Counted from the stretch's first letter, positions 1 to 10,312 are shown. The stretch: DNA of 64,000 nucleotides from Pseudomonas sp. FeN3W (GCA_030263805.2 CP136011.1:1-64000); one strand, 5' to 3'. Numbers and translations are program-made. Notes: generated by a model from the sequence alone, not told the origin.

Positions 1-571
1 TGAACAAAGTTTTGCTAATTAGCAAAAAATAATCAGAATCTTGTCAAAAACGCTCTGCCCTTCCCGCATTGCCCCCCTCGCTTTACCTGCAAGCATACAG
101 CCGCTTTCTGCCGACATGCCTCCGGGGTGTGCCACGGTATTCCAGCCAGCACTGCTTCACTCGTTAAACCCAGAACTTCGCTTCATCCAATTGACCTCAG
201 TTGGCCCTACAGCTTGCTCCACGTCTTGCTTGTCACATTGATGAGCAAATTGGCGAAGTGTGAGGTGCCAGCGGTGAGGGTGGTAAACGATTCGGCTCAA
301 GAGGCTAGTGAAAAGGCCAAGCATGAGTTTCGGCGCGCCTCTGATGCTGTTCTGCGACAGCCTGGGTTATCCATTTCATTGCTGGAGCCGGTCGGAGACG
401 GCGGGGGAGGGTGATGCTATATAGCGATGCTTCTGGCGAAGCTTCAAAGACGGTGAACGAGAAAAGGTTCACAAAGGGATGTGAGATGCGTTCGCTTCAG
501 AAAGCTTGGCTCGACTGAGCTACTTAACCGCGTTTGGATTCAGCTCGACCATGATGCAATGACACAAAAAA
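1..571. other. Left edge, no gene recognised
   Basis: I see no convincing gene here. The short open frames have no protein-like composition and no ribosome binding site of note. The stretch ends at a strong hairpin that probably closes the downstream leftward unit and anything entering from the left. Confidence 0.4.
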
Positions 572-589
572 ACCATCCAGGAGGATGGT
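572..589. terminator. Bidirectional rho-independent terminator
   Basis: A 7-bp stem (ACCATCC / GGATGGT) encloses an AGGA loop, with an A-run on the left and a T-run on the right, so it can work on both strands. On the minus strand it lies about 50 bases past the stop of yggL and fits as its terminator. Confidence 0.8.
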
Positions 590-636
590 CTTTTTAATTC
601 AGAAACCGGGTGCGCAGAGACGTCGGTTCAGCGCGA

Positions 637-981
637 TCACTTTGCAACGTTGATCGGTTTCTCTGGGTACCAGGCGTCCTGCAAGGGGCTGACCTCGATC
701 TTGGTCAGTTCGCTACGGTTTTTCAGCCAGGCCTCAACGGTTGCGCGTTGCTCCTCACTTACCGAGCCACGCTTCGCCAGGCAGACCAAGCCGAATTCTT
801 CGCCGCCAACATAGTCCAGGCCGTTCGCGTCCATGGCCTCTACAAAGAACGCAATCAGGAAGTCATCGACAGCTTTTTCCGAAAGGCCTTCCTTGAATTC
901 CAGATTGAGCTCAAACCCCAATTCCTGAAACTCGTCAACACACAGCTTCTTACGCAGACGACGGGAGCGGTTGGTAGCCAT
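637..981 (-). CDS. yggL: YggL family 50S ribosome-binding protein
   Basis: A 114-aa protein of the YggL (DUF469) family, small proteins that bind the large ribosomal subunit. The start MATNRSRRLRKK, the 'DEFQELGF' segment and the acidic middle match the family along its whole length. The ATG at 981 is preceded by GAGGA at good spacing. It stands alone, with a terminator hairpin just downstream. It is normally a core housekeeping gene, so it may mark the backbone next to the accessory genes that follow, though a second copy on a mobile element is possible. Confidence 0.9.
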   Translation of the reverse strand: MATNRSRRLRKKLCVDEFQELGFELNLEFKEGLSEKAVDDFLIAFFVEAMDANGLDYVGGEEFGLVCLAKRGSVSEEQRATVEAWLKNRSELTKIEVSPLQDAWYPEKPINVAK

Positions 982-1416
982 GGAAAATCCTCAAAAGTAA
1001 ATGCGGTGCGCATTCTACCAGCTAATGAGTGGCACTGCTTGTTCGCGCTATGGCCGTCCTGGGCGCTGGTAGCTGCGAAAGCACGCCCACTAAGCCACTG
1101 TTTACAGTGCCACTTCGGCGGGCGACGGCGAGCCGACAGCCAGAGGACGGCTCGCTTTGTCGTGGTCACCGCATAAACTTGCCGCTCCAAGCCAGTCTTT
1201 TTTCAGCAGCCTGAAGACAGGGGCAGGCCACCACGCCGCAACAGCTCCAGGGTGAACTGGCTAACGCTGCTTCGATAGGAGACCTGTCAAAGCTAGGCCC
1301 AGCAGCTATCGCATCTGTGCTAATAAGAAAATCAACCAAACGTCAGCTCAGGTGATAGAGTCTGGCCAACCCGATAGGCAACAGATAGATCGCTTTAAAT
1401 TCAAGGGAGCTCCGAA
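982..1416. other. Intergenic region upstream of the two-gene defence-like locus
   Basis: About 435 bases without a supported gene, between the divergent yggL and the 1417 gene. It should hold the promoters of both. I cannot point to a clear -35/-10 pair. A GGGAG ribosome binding site lies just before the ATG at 1417. Confidence 0.4.
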
Positions 1417-1758
1417 ATGGACTTTATTACCACCGCAATAATTGCAAACTCTGCCTATGACATCTTCAAGTGCGGCCTGAAGCTGAGTGCTGCAAAGCTC
1501 AAGGAGCGTTTGGGTCAATGGATCAAGGAGGATGTCGTAGCAGAAGCAGTAGCAACAGAGCTAAGCAAGCTAGGAATCAATGATGAGATGAGTGAACTTG
1601 CGATTACTCGACGTATTGAGCAGTCGCCAGAGATGGCTCAATTAATTCGCGAAATTAATGCGGCAGCAGAAATTTCTGCACCATCGATGATCACCAAAGT
1701 GACACAGCACCACACTGGTAGCGGAGACAACGTTGCCGGGAATAAGATTATTCGGTGA
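1417..1758 (+). CDS. Small GapS6a-like protein with C-terminal GSGDNV peptide
   Basis: A 113-aa protein with a helical N-terminal part and a striking C-terminal tail, 'HHTGSGDNVAGNK', around residues 98-110. The same peptide reappears at the start of the next gene's product. The two genes overlap (GTGA), so they are translationally coupled and probably form one system. From memory this resembles the GapS6a component of the GAPS6 anti-phage system described in gamma-mobile-trio islands; that link is not verified. The shared peptide probably mediates assembly of the two proteins (inference). The ATG at 1417 has a GGGAG ribosome binding site. Confidence 0.5.
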   Translation: MDFITTAIIANSAYDIFKCGLKLSAAKLKERLGQWIKEDVVAEAVATELSKLGINDEMSELAITRRIEQSPEMAQLIREINAAAEISAPSMITKVTQHHTGSGDNVAGNKIIR

Positions 1759-4700
1759 TTGAGTGTAAGGGAACTCGCTTGAAAATCATTGAGCAGCATC
1801 ACAGTGGTAGTGGAGACAACGTCCAGAACAAAATTCTGAACGTAATTAAGTCACTTGCCCCAGATGACCTCCGAGTCCCAATGGAGATGGTCTTTGAGAG
1901 TCTTCGCAAGAAGGATCTTACCACCGCCAAAATCCAATTGGACATGCTGAAGGCAACGACCAAGAGCGATCCTGAATCCTCCGCTCTAGTGGATGTAATC
2001 TCTATATACGGCGGGCTAGTCGACGCGAAGGATCATGACACAGCCTGGGGAACAGTATCGAATATCGCGGCGACCACTCAAATCCCAATGGTCAAAGATG
2101 TCTGTTTAGCTGCTCTCTTGCGCCTATCTCATAAAACTGATCAGGAAGAGCCCGCTAAACAGCACTATCTTTCAGAGCTCGCCCCTGGGCAATACGCAAC
2201 TGAGGTGTACCTCAGCCAATATGCCGATGAAGCGTGCCTTGAAGATGCTGCGAGCAAGTTCGTAATTCCTGAGCCAGTGCTTACAGGTGTTGTGGTAGGG
2301 AGTCTTCGTTTGGAGCTTACTGCCTTAGCCACTAGCATGGCTCAGCGCTTAAGTAGAACTTACCCTTCCTACAACGCCAAGGTTCTAGAGGTCTTGGCGA
2401 GCGCATACGAACTTAATCCTCGTGTCGCCCAGAAACATCTATGGCTTTGCCCCCCTGAAGTGAAACAGGAGGTAGACAGACTTGCCGAGAAGGTTGTCGA
2501 ACTAATAGATATCTCGAATGGGGTCGATACGCGCCTCTACAATATGGCTTGCCCTATATTTGAAACGTATAGAGGTATTTCGCCAATAGCATTATTTAAC
2601 ACCCTTAAAAATAACTTGCCTCATTGGGAGTCCGCCCATACAGCAACAGCCACCACAATCAAGGCCATTGCAGGGGATGACGAAGGAATTTCTCAGCGGC
2701 AGCGCGATATCTTGGCAGCTAAAGATGACCCCCAACTCAGGGCTACTTGGTGCCGTAATTTTCTATCTGCCACTAGTTGCAGGCTGGAGGATGTAATCCC
2801 GTTTTTCCGTCTGGCAAATACGGCTGAGGTTAGCGAGTGGCTATCTAAGGACTCCCCGTTAGATGATGCAACTGAAATGGAGAAGTCTTTTGTCAACCTG
2901 CTCGGCTGTTCGTTCCGTGAGTTGGATAACGACAGTGATCTTCACCAAAAAAACCAGCTATCTCAACTTGTCGATGATTTTTGGGATGCATGGGAAGGAG
3001 AGCTGACGAACATTGCTCCAGAGCGAGTTTTCGACTTGGCTGAGAATTTAGTCAATTCAGATTTGGCTCATAAAGCTTTACGCTTCACCTCGCGCCTAAT
3101 TCCAGATCAAAAATTATGGCCATCTCCGTTTGTTTTGACACATCTGAAGTGCCTATTAGAAGCACAGCAGTACAAGACTTTTGATGATGTTATTGCAAGG
3201 GTGGCAGGGTCAGAAAAATCCTTAACAATTTTAAGCTATCAGTCATTGCGAGCGGAGAAGCTTGGGGATATTGAGGCAGCTATCAGGATTAGTGATCAGA
3301 TCGTTGCACAGTCACCAGAAATACCATATAGCTGGCTGAGAGGCTGCCAGCTACGTGCTCGGTATCAAACTGAAGATCAGCAGATCGAGTTTCATGACCA
3401 AGTACCAGATGGTCTACTAAAAAAACACTCACATGAAGCAGTATCAATTCTTTACTTTTTTGCCATGGCAGGCAACTTCAAGCGTGTAGAACCTCGATGG
3501 GTTGAGTGGTTTATAGAGGATCCGCACGCTCTGGCTGTAGAGATGGTTAATTTTTACTTCGGACTGACTGTCAGCAGCAATAAGAAATGCGAGTTCGAGG
3601 TTTCGGCGACACTAGAGCAGTGTGTAGCTGCCGTCCAATTTGAGCAGGATGGCGACACAGTGATCAAGTTAATCGTTGATGGTCATCAAGTTTTCAATGA
3701 GTACACACTAAAATCATCTAGCCAGCTAGCGGAGTTACTAAATAACTTAGCTGTGGGTGAGACCGGTTCGCTGGGAATGGTCAATTACAAGCTCGTAGAG
3801 CGACTTCCACCCTACGTTGCTTGCTTGAGAATTGCTCTGCGACTCCGGCATATACATAACGACGGAAGTGATTGCTTTGCAATGTTATCAATGCCTTCGG
3901 ACAATGAGCAGATCATACCGTTCTTGGAGGAAAAACTGGGTCAAAGCCAAGGCACAGGAAAACGGAAGCAGCTTAATAAAGCTGATAACATCCCGCTATA
4001 TATTCGCGGGCATTTTTTGTGCCCGGACAATGCTTTCAAGGGGGCGCTGAATTGCTGGACTGATGCCGGCGTACCCAAAACAACACTTTTTGATCAGGGA
4101 AATGAATTTCCGGATGCCGTCGTGCTTGATGCATATGGTATCGGCTATCTGGCGGTGACAGATCTTGCGCAGAGCATGTTGGATATTGGTGTTAAGCTTG
4201 TATTGCCAGCAGCAACTAAGGAGGCGCTTAGCCGTTGGGTTGAAGAGATTTCTGACCAAAACTTCATGTTGATGGGGGTCACCGAAAAAAGGAAAGTTGT
4301 TCCGCACGACTGCCAAGGATATCCAGGCGCGTGATGGGCACTCATTGAGGGCGCTGCAATTGATCCTGGATAATGCGTCAATTGCTCATCCAGTCCTACA
4401 TGACGCAGCGCTTGAGATTTACTCGATCAAGAATGGCATAGACTCCACTGTATACGATGCAATGCAATTATCGATTGCAAACGATATAGCATGGCTATGC
4501 ATGGACGGCGCATTCGCCGCGCTCCACAAGTCCAATCAATATGAAATAGCAAATTCTCAGGCAATTATTGCGCGAGCAATGGCAGCGAGTAATCAATTTG
4601 ATTTTGAGCGCAAGCGCCATGGACTTTTGCTGTATTCGCTAGGGGCCCTGCCATTACCAGTTACCTATGCGGAAATACATCATTTGGCCGCCCACCCTAA

Positions 4701-5118
4701 TGCCTTGGCTGGATTTATTCTATTCAAGATGATCCAGAACCATGGAAATCAAATTTTCGTAGGTGAGGAAAAGCCACTATTTCTTCTCGATGTGATCCAA
4801 CTGCACCTTAATAGCATGTATCACTCAGGAAAAAGCCAAGCAGCTACGCGGCCACTCTATACGCCTTTGATGGACTACACGGAACATGTCTTCAACCATG
4901 GAATAAGGCTCTTTCTCGGAGCCTATGGTGACGGCAGCATCGAACGTCGATTGGCCATGGCGTTAAACCACATGGGGGCATCTTGTGGAATTTATCATCG
5001 ATTCCTTGAGTTCGTTGTCGGCCACTTCCTCAATTTTGCTCAGGGACATTTCATGGACGCCAACGCTCTCCGGGTAAACCTCCAGTCGCTGGTGAGCCAT
5101 CAGGAAAATCAATCATAA
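1755..5118 (+). pseudogene. GapS6b-like large helical-repeat protein with PIN-like end, frameshifted
   Basis: The first frame (1755-4334, GTG start inside the preceding stop) gives 859 aa. It begins with 'EQHHSGSGDNV', continues as a long helical, TPR-like region, and enters what looks like a PIN-type nuclease domain ('VVLDAYGIGYLAV'). It then runs into 18 out-of-frame codons. The continuation lies in the +1 frame to 5118, with the PIN-like C-terminal block 'DAMQLSIANDIAWL'. Removing one A from the six-A run near 4285-4290 joins the frames cleanly as ...TEKGKLFRTTAKD..., about 1,120 aa in all. Frame loss could be mutation, polymerase slippage on the A-run, or a sequencing error. The PIN assignment rests on pattern only. 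Confidence 0.55.
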
Positions 5119-5289
5119 AACCGATGAGCCGTATCCCAAATCAGTGCAAGTGCGCTATTTGGCCATAGCAGCAAGGTTCTTCAGGGCTATCAACCCTCGC
5201 TGGATGGACAGCTGCATAATGTCTTTATTTAAAGGCGCTAAGTAGAATATTCTCATCTAACGTATTGAAATGCATACATTAGAGACTTG

Positions 5290-5493
5290 CGCCCGTAAAA
5301 CGCGCCTGGCATATGTAAAATAGCGCTCGACGACCGATTCCCCCCCCCCCAGCTCCTCTCGTTGGATAGCGAAGCCCATAAGGCCCGCTTTTTTGTGCTA
5401 GTTGCCAGGAACAAAATCCCAGGCCAGCACCACCACATAGGTTCCTGCTATTGCCCGCACGCGCAGGACATCACCGCTCACAGATTCACGCAT
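5290..5493 (-). pseudogene. Remnant of a phospholipase-D-like / phosphodiesterase-type gene
   Basis: A strong AGGAGGA ribosome binding site precedes ATG 5493. The first 31 codons read 'RVRAIAGTYVVVLAWDFVPG' and then meet an in-frame TAG at 5398-5400. Beyond the stop the same frame continues with 'KKAGLMGFAIQREELG', until an eleven-C run (5340-5350) breaks the frame. The pattern of an AG-x-YVVVLAWD strand followed by GLxGFAI-x-R is, from memory, the N-terminus of PLD-like bacterial proteins. Only the N-terminal stub remains. The rest of the gap between 5119 and 5644 shows nothing further. Confidence 0.4.
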
Positions 5494-5644
5494 TGCCACA
5501 TCCTCCTTGGTGACCGCTGACACCTTTCTAGCGGGGAATTCAACGCTAAAGGGTAGATGCACTCGCCGTAATTGCCGCCACGGCAATATGAAGTTTCGGC
5601 GACGATTTATATCCCTTCAGCGCGAGTCTGGCTGAAGCGGGCAC

Positions 5645-6340
5645 CTACAGGCGGATGCCACAGGACTTCGGCGTGGCGAACTGCGTAGGCTCTTCGCCCA
5701 GCGGAAAGGCAACGACGTACAGGACATTGGCGGACATCGGTTCAGTGGCTGGGTTTGATCCCCATTTCATCTTCACCTTTCGTTCGCCGTAGAGCAGAGA
5801 CACTCCAAGCGCGTTGAGTGCATCGATCAACGACTGCAACTCGTCATACACGTCGATTTTCTGCCTTTCGCTATACAGGTCGGCGCAATCGCGGTACTCC
5901 ATGAAATAGTCCACCAAACTGGAAAATGCTTCCTCGGCTTCGCGGGGCAACTCGAACGCCGGCTCGGAAATGTCCGCCGTACTAGTTGTCACCAGTTTGG
6001 CTTGCTGCCTCCCTGTGGTCAGCGGTGTGGCCGCCAAGGTGACATTCTCTTTGTCGAATCTCTCTTGGGCGGCCCTTAATTCTTCCTCGGAGGGAATCTC
6101 GTAGGCCTTGTTGAAAACATCGATGTCCTCGAACTCGAATGCTCGCGCCAGGGCACGTCGTGTGTTGAAGTCTCCTGACTGGCCTTTCTCGACTCGCTGA
6201 ATCGTTCGCTCACTCAACCCTGAGATCCCAGCTAGCTGCTCTTGAGACCAGCGGTTGGATTCGCGAAACAATCTGACGCACTGAGCAAGTTCAGTAGGAG
6301 TGAGTGGACGGGGTTGCTGGCTGGATTCAGAGGTTTTCAT
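5645..6340 (-). CDS. XRE-family HTH transcriptional regulator
   Basis: A 231-aa protein. Residues of about 18-70 form a Cro/CI-type helix-turn-helix ('WSQEQLAGISGLSERTIQRVEKG'-like core). The remaining two thirds are an unassigned, acidic sensor-like part. The ATG at 6340 has GGAG upstream. The gene stands between the decayed PLD-like fragment and a CoiA-like gene on the same strand. It may control itself or the neighbouring defence-type genes, but no operator is visible to me. Confidence 0.8.
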   Translation of the reverse strand: MKTSESSQQPRPLTPTELAQCVRLFRESNRWSQEQLAGISGLSERTIQRVEKGQSGDFNTRRALARAFEFEDIDVFNKAYEIPSEEELRAAQERFDKENVTLAATPLTTGRQQAKLVTTSTADISEPAFELPREAEEAFSSLVDYFMEYRDCADLYSERQKIDVYDELQSLIDALNALGVSLLYGERKVKMKWGSNPATEPMSANVLYVVAFPLGEEPTQFATPKSCGIRL

Positions 6341-6514
6341 TTTGCTGCTCCATCACGTTGAACGATGTAGCTAGTGTGGAGAGTAGACAGCCAGGCCAAC
6401 ACGACAGGAACACGACAGTGAACTGACAAAGGGGGCGCCTCGATTCTCATTGCTGAAACCGTACCTTTGCATGTTTGGCTGGCAACAAGGTACGTCGGGG
6501 GCAGTTGAGCGAGA

Positions 6515-7219
6515 TCATTCGGTTGTCCTGGCTTGGGTAGGCTCGGCGCCTAACCACTCTTGCCCGATGACTCCAGACGATGGACTAGCGGGACGGGGCG
6601 TTGATTTGACCCGTGGCGTCCGGCTGACAGTAATTGCCCCATGGGACTCCGCCGAATAGGTCAGGTTGTAGATCCCGCTCTTCAGACCAAAATGCGGATG
6701 CTTGCCTTGCTCAATGTCGAGCCAGAGTGAAGCTGTGCGCTTATGGCCTGGGAACGCGTGAGAGAAGAAGAAAATCCAGCCGTTGTCCGACCGCTTGGGA
6801 TGCTTCAATCGGTAGTCCTCGAACTGGTATCGCTCGAAGGCTTTGGCGTTGAAAATGACCACTGGTTTGAGATCGAACTGGACAGATGCGTCGATGAACG
6901 CCTTGAGCGCCGTCATATCCAGTTTGTGAGCAAGCAGCAGGGAGAGGCGCTTCTCCGGATGGACTCCATCGAATTCCACTCCGCCCATGCTGGTCTCCAT
7001 CTCCCACTCACCCGAAGCATGGTAGTGACGTATCCAACTGTACTGCCATAAGGTCGATGTCTTTCGATAGCTACAAGCTTGGCCAGGCCTATGGCTCCAA
7101 TGCCACTCGTAGATATCGCCCAGCTTGGCAGTCAACTGCTCGTTGCAACTCGGGCAATACCCGCTCTCATCTCGGGTGGCTGGAATGCGTCTGCCGTCCG
7201 TTGTGCGTGCTAGGTACAT
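6515..7219 (-). CDS. CoiA-like zinc-ribbon protein, possible nuclease
   Basis: A 234-aa protein that opens with a zinc-ribbon-like pair 'CPSCNEQL', followed by 'KLGDIYEWHWSH'. This is the arrangement at the N-terminus of CoiA-family competence proteins, where a ribbon precedes a PD-(D/E)XK-like nuclease fold. An acidic block 'EWEMETSMGGVEFDGVHPE' around residues 75-95 could supply the nuclease residues, but I cannot confirm the catalytic set. The C-terminal 40 residues are rich in Ser, Pro and Arg and look disordered. Ribosome binding at the ATG is weak. CoiA-like proteins often occur in accessory islands. The function here is not known. Confidence 0.5.
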   Translation of the reverse strand: MYLARTTDGRRIPATRDESGYCPSCNEQLTAKLGDIYEWHWSHRPGQACSYRKTSTLWQYSWIRHYHASGEWEMETSMGGVEFDGVHPEKRLSLLLAHKLDMTALKAFIDASVQFDLKPVVIFNAKAFERYQFEDYRLKHPKRSDNGWIFFFSHAFPGHKRTASLWLDIEQGKHPHFGLKSGIYNLTYSAESHGAITVSRTPRVKSTPRPASPSSGVIGQEWLGAEPTQARTTE

Positions 7220-7365
7220 GCGGGCAATTCATCCTTGATCTAGCTTACGGATTCAATCTATTACCTATTGCGGGCCAGCAGCAGACTAGGAGGCGAGAGC
7301 CGCCTAGCATCCGATGCTATGGGTCAGCGCACGGGCATTGGCCGCTGTCTTCGAGTAGGAGAAGC

Positions 7366-8118
7366 TCAGGCGGGTTCAGGGGCTGATGATGGCGTTTGCT
7401 TGCGAACGGTACGAACCACCATAGCAGTGCCGCGCATCTCAACATCGAACAGCTCCGAGGTGCGTATGAGATCGCCCAGTTTCTGATAGCCATAGTTCAC
7501 CACAGAGAACGAGCTGTTGTTGTGGATGTAGTCCGATGCCCTGCTGAGAAGCGACCAGCCATCATCTCCGGCTGTTTGGTCTGCCGCGTTTCGAAGCAAG
7601 CGCACTAGGGATGTGTCGCAACGCAGCTCATTTCGAGACTTTTTCCGGGGTTGTTCGTCCTGAGAAACCTTGTCGTCGTCTGCGGCCCGTACAAGATTCT
7701 CCACGTAGATGAACGACGTGCATGCATGCACAAAGGCAGAAGGAGTCTTCTTCTCGCCAAAGCCATACACCGGGAAGCCACTTTCTTGCAGGCGTAGAGC
7801 CAGTGGAGTGAAGTCGCTGTCGCTGGTCATCAGGGCAAAAGCGTCGATGTTCTTGCTGTACAGCAGATCCATCGCATCGATGATCATGGCTGCGTCAGTT
7901 GCGTTCTTGCCCTTGGTGTAGGCGAACTGCTGCATCGGGCGGATAGCGAATGGATGGAGCCGCTCAACCCAGCCAGAGAGACCGTCGCTCTTCCAGTCAC
8001 CATGAGCATGTCGTACGTTGACCATGCCGTATTTGGCGAGCTCTTCCAGCACGCCTTCAATGGCACTGTGACTGACGTTGTCGCAATCGATCAACAAAGC
8101 AATTCGTTTCTGGTGCAT
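7366..8118 (-). CDS. NYN domain ribonuclease-like protein with C-terminal LOTUS/OST-HTH domain
   Basis: About 250 aa from ATG 8118, chosen because an AAGGA ribosome binding site precedes it and homologous sequence begins there ('MHQKRIALLIDCDN'). Residues of about 5-150 form a NYN (LabA/DUF88-like, PIN-fold) domain with the acidic residues D-x-D-N, 'NATDAAMIIDAM' and 'TSDSDF'. Residues of about 175-245 look like an OST-HTH/LOTUS RNA-binding domain ('DGWSLLSRASDYI...YGYQKLGDLI'). Proteins of this plan are presumed metal-dependent RNases directed to structured RNA. It stands alone, next to an unknown gene on the same strand. Confidence 0.8.
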   Translation of the reverse strand: MHQKRIALLIDCDNVSHSAIEGVLEELAKYGMVNVRHAHGDWKSDGLSGWVERLHPFAIRPMQQFAYTKGKNATDAAMIIDAMDLLYSKNIDAFALMTSDSDFTPLALRLQESGFPVYGFGEKKTPSAFVHACTSFIYVENLVRAADDDKVSQDEQPRKKSRNELRCDTSLVRLLRNAADQTAGDDGWSLLSRASDYIHNNSSFSVVNYGYQKLGDLIRTSELFDVEMRGTAMVVRTVRKQTPSSAPEPA

Positions 8119-8313
8119 CAGGTGTCGTCCTTGTAAGACTGCGTTTGCTTGAACGTTGCCACCATGCGCAGGGGCTATGCAAGCGCTGTAATTATATTGG
8201 TGATTCTGAGAGGTGCTTGCCCCAGAGCGACTCTCCAGCCTGTTATTATGTGCATGTTCAACTTGAGCGGTTAACATAATTTCATTACCACCATCTATCC
8301 CTTAACGTAAATG

Positions 8314-9900
8314 CTATAGTTTCTTGCCATTAAGCAACCACCTAGTCAATATGTCGATTTCCTGAATGATCAGACGATTCTTTCCAGGGAGATTGAACTT
8401 AGGCAAAAGCGTTTCGGGATCACGGGTGGAGCCAGGAGTGTACCCTAGTAGGCCTGCATATTTTGCGGCTTCGCCTCCCAATGAATCATAAAACCGGTCA
8501 AATACCTCTTCTTCACCATTGCGAGATAGCACTTTAAACTGCGATTTGCAGAATGCGCATACTTGCACATAAAAAGGAATGAACAGAGGGCCTGCGGAAT
8601 ACTTAGCCTTTTCAAGTGCCTGCTTGAACTGTTTTAGTGCGCTTTCACTGGCGCCGGTTAGCATGAATCTACTAGCCAATGACCAGTCTTCAATCCACGC
8701 TGGACTGTTTGTTAAGTTTGATAGCCATTCTTTTTCAAAAAACTTCAGATAATCCTTTTTGTATAGAACTGCAAGCCCGTCAGGTATGGCGGTGTCGCAG
8801 GGCAAAAATGCCCCTGTTGATCTAAGGTTTGTCAAGAATTCATGGTACGCTCCAAACGCATCATCCAATAATTTCTCATCGACTACGTCGTCATGCAGTA
8901 TCTGATCAATGCAGTCGCTGATTGGAGTGGCGCTGTCTAGGGTTTTAATCTTTGGGTATTGGGGTTGAGTGCTGGGGTCAAAATCGCCTATCTCGGTGGC
9001 ATGCATATACAGGTTGTGGGACACAAAGGCGCAAAAAGCTTTGTTGGCAAACCCATGCCCCTCAGCCTCCGCAGGCAAAAGACACGCAAGCGGCTTGATA
9101 AATGGATAAATAACTTCCCATTTTATTTTGCCTTCCTTGCTCATTCGCTCAAATACCTGCTTTGACTGCGTACTGACCGGCTTTGACGAGAAATCTAATC
9201 CCCATAGCTCGCTGTCAGTCAGGTTGCAGTTAACGGATTGCTTACGAAGAGCGTGAAACTGGTGAAGTTTGTACGGTGTCACCCCGGTTTCCTTACAGAA
9301 TTTCTCGACAAACTCACGCAGAGGCCATCTGCTTGTTTCTGTACTCTTACCGAGGACTCCCCTTGGCTCCACATCGGAGATAGCTCTGACCAAGTCGATC
9401 ATTGTGCCTGCAAGAAAACCTTGGTAGGCATCAATGCAGTCTTCAGATGTTGCCGAGTACTCCCTTATGAACTCTCTGTAGTGTAGCAACGCTGAAGTGT
9501 AGAGTTTCGCTGCAAGATCGGAAACTTTCGAGGCTCCGTATTTCTCATGGACGAGAATCTCGATATAGCCTGTTAACTCTCTGAGTTCTTCGTATGAGGA
9601 GTAATCCTCTTTGGCCAGATAGGACACATAGGACTGAATGGTCTTGCTCTTTTTTACTTCCTGCTTTGATTCAGGTGCGATCTGAGTCGTGACGGACACA
9701 AGCTCGTCGAGAGACCCATAAGTGCCGTTCTCCCTCTTAATGGCCTCGAATGCAGATCTCAATGCTGCCCGCCTGGCTTTTTCGCTAGCAGGTACATGAA
9801 ACTTGACACTCTTCCCGTCACTGCTCCATAGGCCTAGGCAATCACACAGCACTTTGTTGAAGTGACCGAGCGTGGGGAATTGAAAATCCGTAAATGACAT
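8314..9900 (-). CDS. Uncharacterised 528-aa protein
   Basis: I do not recognise this protein. It is soluble and mostly helical, with no signal peptide or membrane segment, and shows no catalytic motif that I can name. A C-x2-C pair ('VCAFCKSQF') near residue 455 is the only metal-binding hint. It is transcribed leftward, ending about 200 bases before the NYN-LOTUS gene. Its place between a putative RNase and a restriction locus is typical of defence-island cargo. That is inference from position only. Confidence 0.6.
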   Translation of the reverse strand: MSFTDFQFPTLGHFNKVLCDCLGLWSSDGKSVKFHVPASEKARRAALRSAFEAIKRENGTYGSLDELVSVTTQIAPESKQEVKKSKTIQSYVSYLAKEDYSSYEELRELTGYIEILVHEKYGASKVSDLAAKLYTSALLHYREFIREYSATSEDCIDAYQGFLAGTMIDLVRAISDVEPRGVLGKSTETSRWPLREFVEKFCKETGVTPYKLHQFHALRKQSVNCNLTDSELWGLDFSSKPVSTQSKQVFERMSKEGKIKWEVIYPFIKPLACLLPAEAEGHGFANKAFCAFVSHNLYMHATEIGDFDPSTQPQYPKIKTLDSATPISDCIDQILHDDVVDEKLLDDAFGAYHEFLTNLRSTGAFLPCDTAIPDGLAVLYKKDYLKFFEKEWLSNLTNSPAWIEDWSLASRFMLTGASESALKQFKQALEKAKYSAGPLFIPFYVQVCAFCKSQFKVLSRNGEEEVFDRFYDSLGGEAAKYAGLLGYTPGSTRDPETLLPKFNLPGKNRLIIQEIDILTRWLLNGKKL

Positions 9901-10120
9901 TTTGGCTCTCGCTGTATCGACTTTTCGCCACTTTAAAGTGAGGCCAGCAGTTTTCTAGGTATCAAAGTGTCGATGGCATTGTCGTGTGGTTCAGAATGCC
10001 CAAATGTGCTTCAGCGCTTTAAGGTTGGTAACTGCATGGAAATGTAGCCTCCTCCCTATGAAGCCGTCCTGCCCAAGGCGATACTGCCATACTGAGTTCT
10101 TTCACCGTGAGGTCGAAGCG

Positions 10121-10312
10121 ATGGCGACATCAGAGAGCTGGCGAGTTGTCTGCCAAGACCCAGGAGATGGCAGCGGAGACGTCATCGTTGAGCTTCCTCC
10201 GGCGCTACTGGAGAAGCTTGGCTGGGCTGTGGGAGATGATCTGGTCATTGAGGGCGACAAGGAAGGAATCTCTTTAAAACTCAAGCCTCGATCCGCCGAT
10301 GCCGCATCCTAG
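10121..10312 (+). CDS. AbrB/MazE/SpoVT-type DNA-binding protein
   Basis: A 63-aa protein starting at ATG 10121 after a GAGG ribosome binding site. The core 'IVELPPALLEKLGWAVGDDLVI' is the swapped-hairpin AbrB/MazE DNA-binding domain and makes up most of the protein. No toxin gene of MazF or PIN type follows. Instead the type I methyltransferase gene starts 183 bases downstream on the same strand. It could be a regulator of the restriction locus or an orphan antitoxin. Confidence 0.75.
   Translation: MATSESWRVVCQDPGDGSGDVIVELPPALLEKLGWAVGDDLVIEGDKEGISLKLKPRSADAAS

Noticed and set aside
610..1176. 188-aa open frame on the plus strand
   Set aside because: Opposite yggL, which has the family match and a ribosome binding site.
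10121..10312. Toxin-antitoxin pair with the AbrB-like protein as antitoxin
   Set aside because: No toxin-sized gene lies next to it; the next gene is hsdM.
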